A program made the translations under genes and the position numbers. Below the pieces are notes generated by a model. It made no database searches, was not told the origin of the DNA, and was given only the letters and a program-made list of their open reading frames with translations. From NCBI GenBank assembly GCA_963766995.1, contig CAVYCE010000001.1, positions 434,001-498,000 on the forward strand: 64,000 bases of DNA. Reading direction: 5' to 3'. This DNA is from Bog-473 sp963766995. GTDB lineage: Bacteria > Actinomycetota > Acidimicrobiia > Acidimicrobiales > RAAP-2. Shown piece by piece: positions 8,243 through 17,298 of the stretch; within the stretch, counting starts at the first letter, position 1, and each line of letters opens with the position of its first letter.

Positions 8243-9673
8243 TCAGTCCTGTGCACTGGCTGCTTCGGCAGCCCGAATCCTGTCTCTGAACTGCAACGCA
8301 TTCGAACGGAGCGCCTGTTCGGGATCGATGCCGAGCCGACGGGCCAGATTGGCCACGCCGAATAGCAGTTGACCCACTCGATCCTCTGTTTCGCCACCCT
8401 CTGCTCGAAGGCTGGCATCGGATGTTGATGCGCCGTCATCAGCGGCTGACTCGGCCGCCGAGAGCAGCGCTGCCAGTACCTCTCCATGGGCGCCAGCATC
8501 GTCGGCCAGACCAACACTGAGCGCTTTTCGTTGCAGTTTGGTGGAAAGCAGTAAGGCCGGCAGGTGAGCAGGAATGCCCTCGGTCACGCTGCTACGGCCC
8601 TTTTCCTGTTTCTTGATTGCTTCCCAGTTCTGTACGACGGCATCGGCTGAGTCGGCCACCACGTCGCCGAACACGTGGGGGTGGCGATGCACCAGCTTGT
8701 CGTGGACACCGCGAGCCACATCGGCCAAGTCGAACTGCCCGTCCTCCTCAGCGAGGCAGGCGTGGAAGACAATCTGGAACAGCAAATCGCCGAGCTCCTC
8801 TTGCAGATGCTGCGCCCGAGCATCAAGAGGAGTCGAGGCATCGTCTAATTCTCCCAACGCGTCGAGCACTTCGTAGGCCTCTTCCACCAGGTGGGGCATA
8901 AGTGAGGCATGGGTCTGCTTGCGATCCCAAGGGCACTCGGAGCGCAGCGTCGCCACCAGGGAGGTGAGCCGTGCCATCTCACTCGCCACCTCGGCCGTAC
9001 CCGGCCAGATCGGAATGTAAAGCGAGGTCAAGTGATCCGGTTCGAGCGTTCGATCGAGTTCCCACCATGGCACCGTACGCACCACTTCGTCGGCCAGACC
9101 CAAGTGATGCAGGATCACCACGCCCGGCACGGCGTCATCATCATCGATGTCGGCCGCCAGCTTTATGTTCGACAGCAGCGTCTGGGACCAGCACTGGGCC
9201 ACCAGATACGGGCCCGCTCCTGACATCTGCGCTTCAAACTGCTCAGCGTCGATGAGGCGGACGCTCGCCTCAATGGGATCGATCCCCAATCGCGCCCAGG
9301 CCAAGTCCATGAAGGAAAGGGCGGGCTCGATGGTGACGTCGACGCGATCGTCTATCCGCAAGAGCTCGACGGTTCGCTCGGCTACCAGCGGTGATCCCGG
9401 CACGGCGTAGACGACGGGCTGAGGTGCCTGCTTTTGGGCCGCGTCGATCAGTGTCTCGACCACCGAGGTGTAGACCTCCTCGAAAGAGTCCGCTTCCTCA
9501 TAGAGGTGATCCAGCGACTCGACACCGGTCAATCCTTGGGCGGATGGATGGCGCGAAGTACGCACGAAACTGCGCGGGGCGCTGTCCAACAGAAGGCGAA
9601 CTCCTTCGCCCATCAGTGCCGACGTGGCGGGTCCAAGACCCACCACGGTGATGCAGGGACGATCCCGCCCCAT
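8243..9673 (-). CDS. mazG: MazG with N-terminal tetrapyrrole-methylase-like domain (YabN type)
   Basis: A 476-residue fusion. Residues 1-220 resemble a tetrapyrrole (corrin/porphyrin) methylase: ITVVGLGPATSALMGEG, a YAVPGSPLVAERT motif and SFMDLAWARLGID. The C-terminal ~240 residues are a MazG nucleotide pyrophosphohydrolase: CPWDRKQTHASLMPHLVEEAYEV, EELGDLLFQIVFHA and RHPHVFGDV, with the acidic residues that bind Mg2+. MazG hydrolyses NTPs and aberrant nucleotides to monophosphates. The same fusion occurs in Bacillus YabN. The start is 3 bases after the stop of the surA-like gene, implying one transcript. Confidence 0.92.
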   Translation of the reverse strand: MGRDRPCITVVGLGPATSALMGEGVRLLLDSAPRSFVRTSRHPSAQGLTGVESLDHLYEEADSFEEVYTSVVETLIDAAQKQAPQPVVYAVPGSPLVAERTVELLRIDDRVDVTIEPALSFMDLAWARLGIDPIEASVRLIDAEQFEAQMSGAGPYLVAQCWSQTLLSNIKLAADIDDDDAVPGVVILHHLGLADEVVRTVPWWELDRTLEPDHLTSLYIPIWPGTAEVASEMARLTSLVATLRSECPWDRKQTHASLMPHLVEEAYEVLDALGELDDASTPLDARAQHLQEELGDLLFQIVFHACLAEEDGQFDLADVARGVHDKLVHRHPHVFGDVVADSADAVVQNWEAIKKQEKGRSSVTEGIPAHLPALLLSTKLQRKALSVGLADDAGAHGEVLAALLSAAESAADDGASTSDASLRAEGGETEDRVGQLLFGVANLARRLGIDPEQALRSNALQFRDRIRAAEAASAQD

Positions 9674-9676
9674 CGA

Positions 9677-10840
9677 CTACCCGGAGGTTCCGCTGGTGGC
9701 TGAACTCCCGAAGGGCGAGGTGGAGGTAGCGGTGGCCGGCGTGTCGACGGGGGCATTGGGCACATCGGTGATCGCCGGTGCGACCGGAGCCAGCACGACT
9801 ACCTCGTTCGGGTTCCACGTGCCATAACGCGGATCGACCGAGACCGAAGCCCGACGCTCCGCATTGTTGATGAACGTACGGGCTTTGGCGGCTCCGGCCG
9901 CCTCCACGGCGGAGCGGACCTCGGACTCAGCCGTAGTAAAAGGCGTCTGGGTGCGCGACGTGATTTCGACCACCAAGAATGAGTTGTCGTCGGAGATCGG
10001 CTTCGACACGGTGTTGAGCGCCAGATTCTGCAAATTCGTGCCCGCTGGCAACTCCGCTGCAATGCCGTAAAGGATGTCGCAGCCCTGGGGCCCACCGCCC
10101 GCCACTTGCGCGGCCACCGTGGAGAAAGGTGTGCCGGAATTAACTTGGGTAATCGCCGCCTGGGCGTCAGCCATGGTGGAATAACCGGCCACCGTGAAAC
10201 AAGCCGTATTGAAAACAGCGTTGTGCTCGTAGAAGTAGCGCTTCAGGTCAGCGTCGCTTGCGCCGACACCGGCCAAATACTCCTCCAGGACGCTGATGGT
10301 GGCGTCCGAGCGCACGAGATTATCGACGTAAGACGATGGCATCGTCTTGAGCACGTCGTTGCCGGTCACTGCAGACGTCGTCGTCGTCGTCGACGACGAG
10401 CAGGCGTATTGAGTACTGGCCACGTCTTGAATCACCGAGGTGATCTGGTCGATGAGTTCGGTGCGAGCTGTGGCCAGGTCGGTGGCCGAGACCTTGAGGT
10501 GGTGCGTCGCCGCCAGCTGGGCCACCACTTCGTGGCCGATCACCGAATCGAGATATGTGCCGACATAGGCCGTCGTCGCCGACGTGTATGGGCCGGTCTT
10601 GGACGTCAGACCAACACCGCCTAGTGGGGGCAGGCCTTGCGCTCCCTGAGTGGCCACAAGCTGCTCACCATTGAGGAAACAACTGAAGAGGTGACTCTGG
10701 GCCACCGCTGTAATCTGCGAATCGACATCGCTCTGGCTGATCGCCACACCATTGACGGTGGCGGCATTTGATGGCACCGAGAACGAGGCGGCAGCCAGTC
10801 CGCCGGCCAGGACAACGAGGAGAATCAGGAGTCGCTTCAC
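9677..10840 (-). CDS. SurA/parvulin-like exported foldase
   Basis: A 387-residue exported protein. The N-terminus KRLLILLVVLAGGLAAASFS is a signal peptide or anchor. The next segment (NAATVNGVAISQSDVDSQI) is the SurA N-domain opening. A parvulin-like region follows (DAQAAITQVNSGTPFSTVAAQVAGGGPQGCDILYGI), and the tail is Pro/Thr/Ser-rich. These proteins assist folding of secreted proteins at the outer face of the membrane. The PPIase core looks divergent, so chaperone function without isomerase activity is possible. The start is GTG. It heads the mazG-eno unit. Confidence 0.75.
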   Translation of the reverse strand: MKRLLILLVVLAGGLAAASFSVPSNAATVNGVAISQSDVDSQITAVAQSHLFSCFLNGEQLVATQGAQGLPPLGGVGLTSKTGPYTSATTAYVGTYLDSVIGHEVVAQLAATHHLKVSATDLATARTELIDQITSVIQDVASTQYACSSSTTTTTSAVTGNDVLKTMPSSYVDNLVRSDATISVLEEYLAGVGASDADLKRYFYEHNAVFNTACFTVAGYSTMADAQAAITQVNSGTPFSTVAAQVAGGGPQGCDILYGIAAELPAGTNLQNLALNTVSKPISDDNSFLVVEITSRTQTPFTTAESEVRSAVEAAGAAKARTFINNAERRASVSVDPRYGTWNPNEVVVLAPVAPAITDVPNAPVDTPATATSTSPFGSSATSGTSG

Positions 10841-10896
10841 GCGCCGGGCACTCTACAAGGTGAGCCTGCGAACCTCGGAATTGACCGGCAGCAAGC

Positions 10897-13284
10897 ATGC
10901 CAATGGATCGGATATCCACTGAGATAGTTTTGCCCTGGCCGGGCGGGTCGCCCCTGCCAGCGCCGCCATTCTTGATGCCCCTCCGCACAGCCTCGACGAC
11001 GCCGACGCCAGCCGGGGAGAGTTTTTCCTGGTGGTGGAGGCTGACCACCTCTTCGCATCGCTGGCCCATCGCCCTGATGTTCTTGGCCGTTGTGCTTGGC
11101 AACGGCCTGTATCTCATTCACTTCTCTAATCCCAATCCCATCAATGTCACGTCGGGGTTGGGTGTGATCCAGCACGCCGGCGTGTTCGCCGGGAAGTCTG
11201 CCGTCGACCCGAACAACGGGATTACCGCTCAAGCCCTGGGGCACCTGGTGGCCACCGACTGGTTCAGCAGTCACATCCCATGGTGGGACCCGTATGAGGG
11301 CATGGGTGCACCGCTGGCTGGCGAGATGCAGGCCGGCGCTTTCTTCCCACCCACCCTCCTCCTGACCCTTTCCAACGGTCAGGTCTACGCCCACGCTCTG
11401 GTCGAGCTCATCGCTGGATTGAGTACCTACTTCCTTCTCCTTCGTTTGGGCATCGGGCGGCTGGTGGCCACGGCGGGCGCCATTGCCTTCGCCCTCAATG
11501 GGACGTTCGCCTGGTTTGCCCACGCACCAGCCAACCCTGTGGCCTTCCTTCCCCTCCTTCTCTTGGGCATTGAGTTGGCGGGTGAGGCGGCCGTCGAGCG
11601 GAAGCACCTGGGCTGGTGCACCATCGCCATCGCCCTGGCGCTTGCTACTTACGCCGGCTTCCCAGAAACGGCGTACATCGACGGCATCCTGGCCGTCATA
11701 TGGGTCGTGGCTCGGGCCATCCTCACCGGCGATGCCCGCTGGCGTTTCCTGGGCAAGGTGGCCATCGGCGCTGTAGTCGGCGGGCTGCTCGCTGCGCCGA
11801 TATTGGTGGCGTTCACGGACTACCTCCCCAACGCATTGGTGGGCGCCCACAACGGCACCCTCGGTGACGCGGCCCTCATTCCCCCTGGGCTGTCACAGAC
11901 GGTGATGCCCTACGTGTTCGGCTCCATCAACCAGTTCTTCAGCGTCGATAAGACTCAGGCACTCACCGTTCTTTGGGGCAACACGGGCGGCTTCCTCACC
12001 GCTGGTGTCGGGGTGCTGGCACTCATCGGGTTGGCTGGCCGGTCGCATCGTCCTCTCCGCATCGCCTTGGCGCTATGGACCGTGATGGCGCTAGGCCGCA
12101 CCTACGGGTACCCCCCGCTGCGAGACGTGATCAATGCCCTGCCAGGCATGGAGAACGTGGCCTTTTTCCGTTATTCCGCGCCGAGCTGGGAGATGGCGGT
12201 CATCGTTCTGGCCGCGCTGGGCTTGGACGACGTGGTGCGACAACGAGTCTCCAGAGTCTGGTTGCTTGGGTCCGCACTGGCCGCAGTGGGCGTGATAATT
12301 CTGGCAGACGATGGAGCGCAGGCGCTTCTCCATCAACTGCGTGGCGCCACGCGGGTGCACCTGTGGGCCGATTGGTCACTGGTCTGGGCCCTCGTCATTA
12401 TGATCTCGATCAGCCTCGCGGCTCTCCTTTTCCGGGGCCGCTTCCGCACAGTGCTGCTGTGTGCGTTGGTGTCGGTCGACGCGGTGGCTATGTTCGTCGT
12501 CCCTCAGCTTTCCGCGCCGCGATCAGCCCACATCGATACCGGGCCAGTGCGGTACCTCGAGCGCCATCTGGGCGATCAGCGCTTCTACACGCTGGGACCG
12601 TTGGAGCCGAACTACGGCTCATATTTCAAGTTGGCCTCAATTGATACCAACGACCTACCGGTACCCAAACTTTGGGGCGATTACATCACCCATCGACTCG
12701 ACACCGATGCCAACCCCCTGACGTTCGAAGACACGTATCGCGAGAGTCCTATTGGTCCGTCGGCCCTATTGGAATTCCTGACGCACCTGACCGCCTTCGA
12801 AGAGGTGGGCGTCAAGTACCTGGTGGCACCCGCCCGCTTCGTGCTCCCACCCACACCACAGGGCCTTCGACTGCCCATGGTGTATTCGGACAAGGTGGCC
12901 GAGATCTTCGCCCTGCCCTTCCCGAGGCCGATGTTCTCGCTCCCGAACGGTGGCTGCTTCATCGCGAGCAAGGGCATCAGCCAGGTGGACCTCTTGTGCC
13001 ATCACTCACATCCGGTGGTGCGCGATGAGCTCTACATGCCGGGATGGACCGCCACTGACGACGGCCATTCACTGCCGATCACCAAATATCACGGCGTCAT
13101 GCAAGAGGTACAGGTGCCGAACGGGGCCAACGTCGTCATATTCACCTTCGCACCACCCCACTTGATGTTGGCCACCGTGGGCTTCGTCCTCGGCCTCCTA
13201 CTGGTGGTGCCCTTTCCCTTCTATCTCAGGCGGCGGCAAAGGCTCCTGCACCATCAGGCCCAGTTGACGGACCGAGCGCCCTGA
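10897..13284 (+). CDS. YfhO-like multi-spanning membrane protein
   Basis: A 795-residue polytopic membrane protein with roughly a dozen hydrophobic helices (for example WPIALMFLAVVLGNGLYLI and ALVELIAGLSTYFLLLRLGI) and a soluble C-terminal part ending in a final helix and basic tail. Early WWDPYEGMGAPLAGEMQAG and FPPTLLL match the YfhO family, whose relatives have a GT-C-like fold and act in glycosylation of surface polymers in Firmicutes. The substrate is unknown. It opens the accessory stretch and diverges from the surA-like gene with a 56-base gap. Confidence 0.7.
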   Translation: MPMDRISTEIVLPWPGGSPLPAPPFLMPLRTASTTPTPAGESFSWWWRLTTSSHRWPIALMFLAVVLGNGLYLIHFSNPNPINVTSGLGVIQHAGVFAGKSAVDPNNGITAQALGHLVATDWFSSHIPWWDPYEGMGAPLAGEMQAGAFFPPTLLLTLSNGQVYAHALVELIAGLSTYFLLLRLGIGRLVATAGAIAFALNGTFAWFAHAPANPVAFLPLLLLGIELAGEAAVERKHLGWCTIAIALALATYAGFPETAYIDGILAVIWVVARAILTGDARWRFLGKVAIGAVVGGLLAAPILVAFTDYLPNALVGAHNGTLGDAALIPPGLSQTVMPYVFGSINQFFSVDKTQALTVLWGNTGGFLTAGVGVLALIGLAGRSHRPLRIALALWTVMALGRTYGYPPLRDVINALPGMENVAFFRYSAPSWEMAVIVLAALGLDDVVRQRVSRVWLLGSALAAVGVIILADDGAQALLHQLRGATRVHLWADWSLVWALVIMISISLAALLFRGRFRTVLLCALVSVDAVAMFVVPQLSAPRSAHIDTGPVRYLERHLGDQRFYTLGPLEPNYGSYFKLASIDTNDLPVPKLWGDYITHRLDTDANPLTFEDTYRESPIGPSALLEFLTHLTAFEEVGVKYLVAPARFVLPPTPQGLRLPMVYSDKVAEIFALPFPRPMFSLPNGGCFIASKGISQVDLLCHHSHPVVRDELYMPGWTATDDGHSLPITKYHGVMQEVQVPNGANVVIFTFAPPHLMLATVGFVLGLLLVVPFPFYLRRRQRLLHHQAQLTDRAP

Positions 13285-13300
13285 ACTGCCGGGATCTCGG
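13278..13300 (+). repeat. recurring junction motif, copy 1
   Basis: GCCCTGAACTGCCGGGATCT matches the GCCC-N5-CGCCGGG pattern repeated at other junctions of the 13-22 kb region, with one extra base. The motif contains the TGA stop of the YfhO-like gene. Confidence 0.4.
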
Positions 13301-13320
13301 CACCGCTACATTTCCGACTC

Positions 13321-14110
13321 ATGGAGACAGGGTCATATCGTGGAGGGACGGGCGAACCGCTCATCCTCCTGCACGGCTTCACTGACACCTGGCACGCATG
13401 GGACCCGGTATTGCCGGCCCTGACTGCTCAATGCGAGGTTTTTGCCTGGACCTTGCCAGGCCACCATGGCGGAGAGGCATGGGATCCATCCGTTCCTGTC
13501 TCAATCGACGCCATCGCCAATTTGGGTGGAGGGAAGACTCGATCTCTTTGGATTTGATCAGGTGCACCTGGCGGGCAACTCACTTGGCGGATGGTTGTCC
13601 CTAGAAATGGCGGCCCGAGGACGAGCGCGCTCCGTCACGGGCGTCTGCCCGGCCCTCGGCTGGGAGCGCCGGTCTAAACAGGAGCGGCAGGTCGGGCGCT
13701 TCTTTCGAAGAAGCCACACGTTGGCACGTCGCTTCGATGGCCAGCTGCCGTTTGTGGCCCGTCATCCCCTCCTTCGGCGACTTGCCCTGCGTGACGTGAT
13801 CGGCGATGGCAGAAAGGTCCCACCTGAGGCGGCTCTGGCGATGTTCCGCGGAGTGAAGGGATGCTCCATTGTCACCGATGTCTTGGGGCTGCTGGGACAA
13901 GACGAACCCTTCGAACTCGGTCCGATCACCTGTCCCGTTCAAATCCTCTACGGAACTCAAGACCGCATTCTTCGCTGGCCTGGCCACTATCACCACTTGC
14001 GAACACAGCTTCCCCACGCTGAATGGATAGCGCTCGAAGGTCTTGGACACGTCCCCATGTGGGACTCTCCATCCGTCGTCGCCAATGCCATCCTCGAGCA
14101 CGCCATTTAG
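13321..14110 (+). pseudogene. alpha/beta-hydrolase broken by one frameshift
   Basis: The N-terminal part (METGSYRGGTGEPLILLHGFTD...GEAWDPSVPVSIDAIAN) and the C-terminal part (EGRLDLFGFDQVHLAGNSLGG...YGTQDRI...GLGHVPMWDSP) belong to one hydrolase but lie in different frames. Removing one base in the AATTTGGGTGGAGGG stretch near 13520-13530 joins them. The nucleophile GNSLGG, the acid in GTQDRI and the histidine in GLGHVP are all intact, so a homopolymer sequence error is as likely as real decay. If corrected, the protein has about 262 residues. It follows the YfhO-like gene by 36 bases. Confidence 0.75.
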
Positions 14111-14361
14111 CTCAGCCGCTCGTCACTCACCAGACGCAGTGCTCAGCTGTTGACGAGAAACCCTCCAGGACATGACTCGTTGTTCACATGCCCTACGTCT
14201 CGCTCATTTCGGTCTCTCACAACTGGCAAGTGCGCACCATGCAGCAGTCGCGTTGAGTACCCTCGTCACGACGACTGCTGCATTTCGCGGATCCTTCACT
14301 CGATCCGGCCAAGACTGCCCCACTCTCGCACCCTGGGGGCACCCTCTCTAGAGCCAGCACA

Positions 14362-14367
14362 TATAAT
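14362..14367 (+). promoter_or_regulatory. -10 box (TATAAT) of the AbrB-VapC operon
   Basis: A perfect TATAAT stands about 37 bases before the GTG start of the antitoxin gene, in a locally AT-rich patch. No good -35 is seen. A small palindrome GTATTCATAC (about 14377-14386) follows directly and could be the autorepression site of the AbrB-type antitoxin. The rest of 14111-14403 holds no gene that can be supported. Confidence 0.55.
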
Positions 14368-14403
14368 GGATAAGAGTATTCATACAACCTGCGAGGTGCC
14401 AGC

Positions 14404-14649
14404 GTGACCACCAACTACGTGATGAAAGTGTCGTCCAACGGGCAGGTGTCAATCCCCGCGGAAGCTCGAGCGCGTTGGAACGCGGACCAAGTCGTGGTCG
14501 TCGATCTCGGGGACCGCGTGGTACTTCGACCATTGCCATCCGAACCCATCGAAGAGCTTCGTGGAAAGTACGGTCGGCGAGGTCCCAGCAGTGATCGCAT
14601 CCGTCGCCAGGCGAGAATCGACGACACAGCTCGCGAACGCCGGAAATGA
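14404..14649 (+). CDS. AbrB/MazE-type antitoxin
   Basis: An 81-residue protein starting with GTG after GAGGTG. The first 45 residues (KVSSNGQVSIPAEARARWNADQVVVVDLGDRVVLRPL) are a SpoVT/AbrB swapped-hairpin DNA-binding domain. The basic C-terminal tail (GKYGRRGPSSDRIRRQARIDD) would wrap the toxin. Its stop overlaps the PIN toxin start by 4 bases (ATGA). Such antitoxins neutralise the toxin and repress their own operon. Confidence 0.85.
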   Translation: MTTNYVMKVSSNGQVSIPAEARARWNADQVVVVDLGDRVVLRPLPSEPIEELRGKYGRRGPSSDRIRRQARIDDTARERRK

Positions 14650-15080
14650 TCATCCTCGACTCCTTCGCCGTGTTGGCTCTTTTGAAGGACGAGCCCGCTG
14701 CCGGCGAGGTCCAACTGCTCGTTGAGTCGGAAGAGGAGACGGCGCTGACTGTCCTCGGGGTATCTGAAATTCTCGACCACCTCGTTCGACTGGCTGGTGC
14801 TGACGAAGAACAGGCGGTCCTCGATTTGGCCCAGCTCGGCCTCGCGAACCCGTCTCCGCTCGACGTCAGCGTGGCCATGAAGGCCGGGCTTCTTCGTGCC
14901 CGTCATTATCACCGCAAGAACCGAGCTGTGAGTTTGGCTGACTGTATGGCTGCCGAGACTGCAAAGCAATCGGGTTCTCCACTGGCGTCTGCTGACCCAC
15001 ATCTCCTCGATCTATGCCGGGATGAAGGCATTTCGGTAATCGCATTGCCCGACACTTCGGGTAGGACTTGGTCGCCCTGA
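14646..15080 (+). CDS. vapC: PIN-domain toxin (VapC type)
   Basis: A 144-residue PIN ribonuclease. The acidic residues lie in MIILDSFAVLALLKDEPAA (D5), VSEILDHL (E near 39), SLADCMAAETA (D near 99) and LASADPHL (D near 118), which together form the Mg2+ site. VapC toxins cut tRNA or rRNA when the antitoxin is degraded. The gene is coupled to the AbrB-type antitoxin by ATGA. Its TGA lies inside a copy of the recurring junction motif. Confidence 0.88.
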   Translation: MIILDSFAVLALLKDEPAAGEVQLLVESEEETALTVLGVSEILDHLVRLAGADEEQAVLDLAQLGLANPSPLDVSVAMKAGLLRARHYHRKNRAVSLADCMAAETAKQSGSPLASADPHLLDLCRDEGISVIALPDTSGRTWSP

Positions 15081-15096
15081 ACGCCGGGTTCGCCGG
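15074..15096 (+). repeat. recurring junction motif, copy 2
   Basis: GCCCTGAACGCCGGGTTCGC overlaps the vapC stop codon. It is nearly identical to copy 1 in its first half and to copy 6 (19394) in its second half. Confidence 0.45.
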
Positions 15097-15144
15097 ACAC
15101 ATATGGAGCTCTTCGGTTCTCGCAGACAACCCACGACCTAGGGA

Positions 15145-15641
15145 ATGACGGAATTTGTGAATGTGGTCGGGTCCCTTCATGGCGATGCATCCGCTCGACG
15201 TGCGGGGCCCGTCGATGCCGATGAGCTCGCTCGGCTGCGGTGGATCTGGCGGGCTGGGGAACGGAACGAAGTGGGAGACCCGGATCGGTTCCGTGAGGAG
15301 TTTGGAACCTGGATCTCCAAGCACGAGCGAACCCATGTCCCTATCTCGTGGAAGTGGGAGGCAGCGCCGTCGGGATGGCTTGGCTCGCCATAATCGAGCG
15401 GATTCCGGGTCCAGAAATCTGGAAGAGGCTGTCAGGACACATCCAAAGCGTGTACATCACGGCAGAACACCGGGACGCAGGATTGGGAGGCCTGCTGATG
15501 GGAGTGTTGATCGACGGAGCGAGAAAGGAAGCGGTGGACTACCTGATCGTCCATCCGAGCCCTCGTTCATTCCCGTTCTATCGTCGGTTGGGCTTTACGG
15601 GGGAGGGAAGTCTCCTGGATCTGGACTTGTCTCGCGACTAG
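15145..15641 (+). pseudogene. GNAT acetyltransferase with one frameshift
   Basis: The N-terminal half (DADELARLRWIWRAGERNEVGDPDRFREEF) and the C-terminal half (VGMAWLAIIERIP...SVYITAEHRDAGLGGLLMGVLIDGA...FYRRLGFTGEG) of one GNAT protein lie in different frames. Restoring one missing base in the GTCCCTATC stretch near 15340 gives a continuous HVP-YLVEVGGSAVGMAW. The acetyl-CoA loop (HRDAGLGGLL, the R/Q-x-x-G-x-G/A pattern) and the terminal FYRRLGF are intact. The corrected length is about 165 residues. The acceptor is unknown. A sequence error is possible. Confidence 0.72.
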
Positions 15642-15726
15642 GACACCCTGCCCCCGTCCGGTTATGAGCGCCCCAAGCCACAATTGTGAGCTACATAGAA
15701 AGGGACTCCGCCTCAATCTCCCTCGA

Positions 15727-16146
15727 CTATTCCGAGGCGGATGGTCGGTGTTGCCTGGCCCACTCGAAGGCCTCGGGGAGCAACTCAGCAATGGGGTACG
15801 TCAGTATGTTGTTGCCGGATCGAACGATGACTTCGATGGTTGGGAAGTAATCGAAGAGAGCTTGGCGACAACGACCGCATGGAGCCAATATGCGCCAATC
15901 GCCATCTCCCACGGCCACGATTCTCTCCAAGTCGTAGTAGCCCTGAGATGCGGCAGCACCAATCACCACCAGTTCTGCGCAAGGGCCGCCAGTGAAATGG
16001 TAAGCGTTTACGCCTGTGACGATGTGTCCGTCCCGACATCGAGCCGCCGAGGCGACCGTGTGGTTGTCTCGCCGGCAAAAGGTCTTCGCCACATTAGTGG
16101 CTGCCTCTATGAGTTCGTTGTCAACTTGGCCCGTCCTCGGATTCAT
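15727..16146 (-). CDS. cytidine deaminase family protein
   Basis: About 139 residues from the ATG at 16146, preferred because GAGGG lies 10 bases upstream and the length then fits cytidine deaminases; the open frame extends upstream to 16233. The zinc site is formed by GGPCAELVVIGAAAS (C and catalytic E) and APCGRCRQAL (two Cys). This suits the small homotetrameric CDA family that deaminates cytidine and deoxycytidine, though nucleoside-antibiotic deaminases (blasticidin S type) look similar. It stands alone on the minus strand within the accessory stretch. Confidence 0.82.
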   Translation of the reverse strand: MNPRTGQVDNELIEAATNVAKTFCRRDNHTVASAARCRDGHIVTGVNAYHFTGGPCAELVVIGAAASQGYYDLERIVAVGDGDWRILAPCGRCRQALFDYFPTIEVIVRSGNNILTYPIAELLPEAFEWARQHRPSASE

Positions 16147-16249
16147 TGGACCATGATCCCTCAGGTGACACCTAGCTGCCTGTATGTGCTCAGCAGGTGT
16201 CCGAGCACGCCGGTTAAGGGTGTGCCGTGCCACCTGATAACAACTGGAT

Positions 16250-16825
16250 ATGAGGTTGGTTCGTCCTTCAGATTCCGCTGCAATGGAGCGTCTGATGGAG
16301 AGTCTCGAAACTGCTGAACCGACCTACGAGGACATCGGTGCAACGCTCGCAGGTAAGCGACCGGATGGCTTCCATCACGACCGCTACGAGGCCGCCCTTG
16401 GTGCGGGATCTCGTGACTTTCAGCGTGCCGTCACGGGACTGAAGACTTGGCAAGCGCACCGATTACCCGGAATGAGGGTCTTCCCAGTGGATAAGGAGAT
16501 CCGCACAGGTGCGACCGTGATCGTGACCTTAGGAACGCCATTGGTGGCTCTTGCTGCACCTTGCCGCATCGTGACTGTCATCGATGGGCAAACCCGCTGG
16601 GGCTTTGCTTATGGGACCTTGCCGGGTCATCCCGAACAGGGGGAAGAGGCATTCGTTGTATCGATCTCTCCCGATCAGATCGTGCGCTTCGAGATCGAGG
16701 CGTTCTCGCGCCCCGGCGACCCGCTCGTCCGCCTGTCCGGCCCAGTGGGAAGAGGGTTTCAGAGAGGTGGAACAAGCGGCTACCTACGCGCACTCAAGCG
16801 ATTTGTGAATCAGGTCGCCGACTAA
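16250..16825 (+). CDS. DUF1990 family protein
   Basis: Up to 191 residues; an internal ATG at 16283 is another possible start. Signatures include PTYEDIGATLAGKRPDGFHHDRY near the N-terminus, WGFAYGTLPGHPEQGEEAFVV, and FSRPGDPLVRLSGPVGR followed by YLRALKRFV at the end, which match DUF1990. The function of the family is unknown; it is widespread in Actinobacteria, usually as a single gene. A weak copy of the junction motif (16826-16849) follows the stop. Confidence 0.8.
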   Translation: MRLVRPSDSAAMERLMESLETAEPTYEDIGATLAGKRPDGFHHDRYEAALGAGSRDFQRAVTGLKTWQAHRLPGMRVFPVDKEIRTGATVIVTLGTPLVALAAPCRIVTVIDGQTRWGFAYGTLPGHPEQGEEAFVVSISPDQIVRFEIEAFSRPGDPLVRLSGPVGRGFQRGGTSGYLRALKRFVNQVAD

Positions 16826-16872
16826 CCAAATTCGCCGGGACCGAGTCGGCCGATCGGGCTTAGGCTCCCGAG

Positions 16873-17214
16873 ATGGTCCAGATCAAGCGGATCTATGAGC
16901 CCGCCGAGCCGGATGATGGCAAACGCATCCTCGTTGATCGATTGTGGCCCAGAGGTGTCTCTCGGGAGAAGGCAGAGCTCGATCTCTGGTTGCCTGAGGT
17001 CGCACCATCCAGCGAGCTCCGGAAGTGGTTTGGACACGCCGACGAACGATGGGACCAGTTCAAGGCGCGGTATAAGGAGGAGTTGCGTGAGAATTCGAAT
17101 CTGACGACCCTGTTCGAATTGGCTGATGACGGGCCAATGACTCTCTTATACGGTGCCAAGAACGAAGCGCAAAATCAGGCTGTCGTATTGCAGGAGATTC
17201 TCAATGAGCAGTGA
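16873..17214 (+). CDS. DUF488 family protein
   Basis: A 113-residue protein with the DUF488 pattern: IKRIYEPAEPDDGKRILVDRLWPRGVSREKAELDLWLPEVAPS and RKWFGH...W-x-F-x3-Y, ending FELADDGPMTLLYGAKN. The biochemical role is unknown. It is a single gene flanked by copies of the junction motif, and the TGA is directly followed by copy 3. Confidence 0.88.
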   Translation: MVQIKRIYEPAEPDDGKRILVDRLWPRGVSREKAELDLWLPEVAPSSELRKWFGHADERWDQFKARYKEELRENSNLTTLFELADDGPMTLLYGAKNEAQNQAVVLQEILNEQ

Positions 17215-17216
17215 CC

Positions 17217-17243
17217 GTCCCCATACGCCGGGATCGGGTGCAC
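17217..17243 (+). repeat. recurring junction motif, copy 3
   Basis: CCCCATACGCCGGGATCGGG then TGCAC, starting 2 bases after the DUF488 stop and 56 bases before the next gene. Confidence 0.5.
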
Positions 17244-17298
17244 AGATGATCATCGGTAGAGTCTTCGACATGACCAGGTGGGACCTGTCGGTCGTGCG

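Noticed and set aside
10837..11850. Minus-strand open frame of ~337 codons opposite the YfhO-like gene
   Set aside because: The YfhO frame encodes convincing membrane helices; the opposite frame is charged low-complexity sequence.
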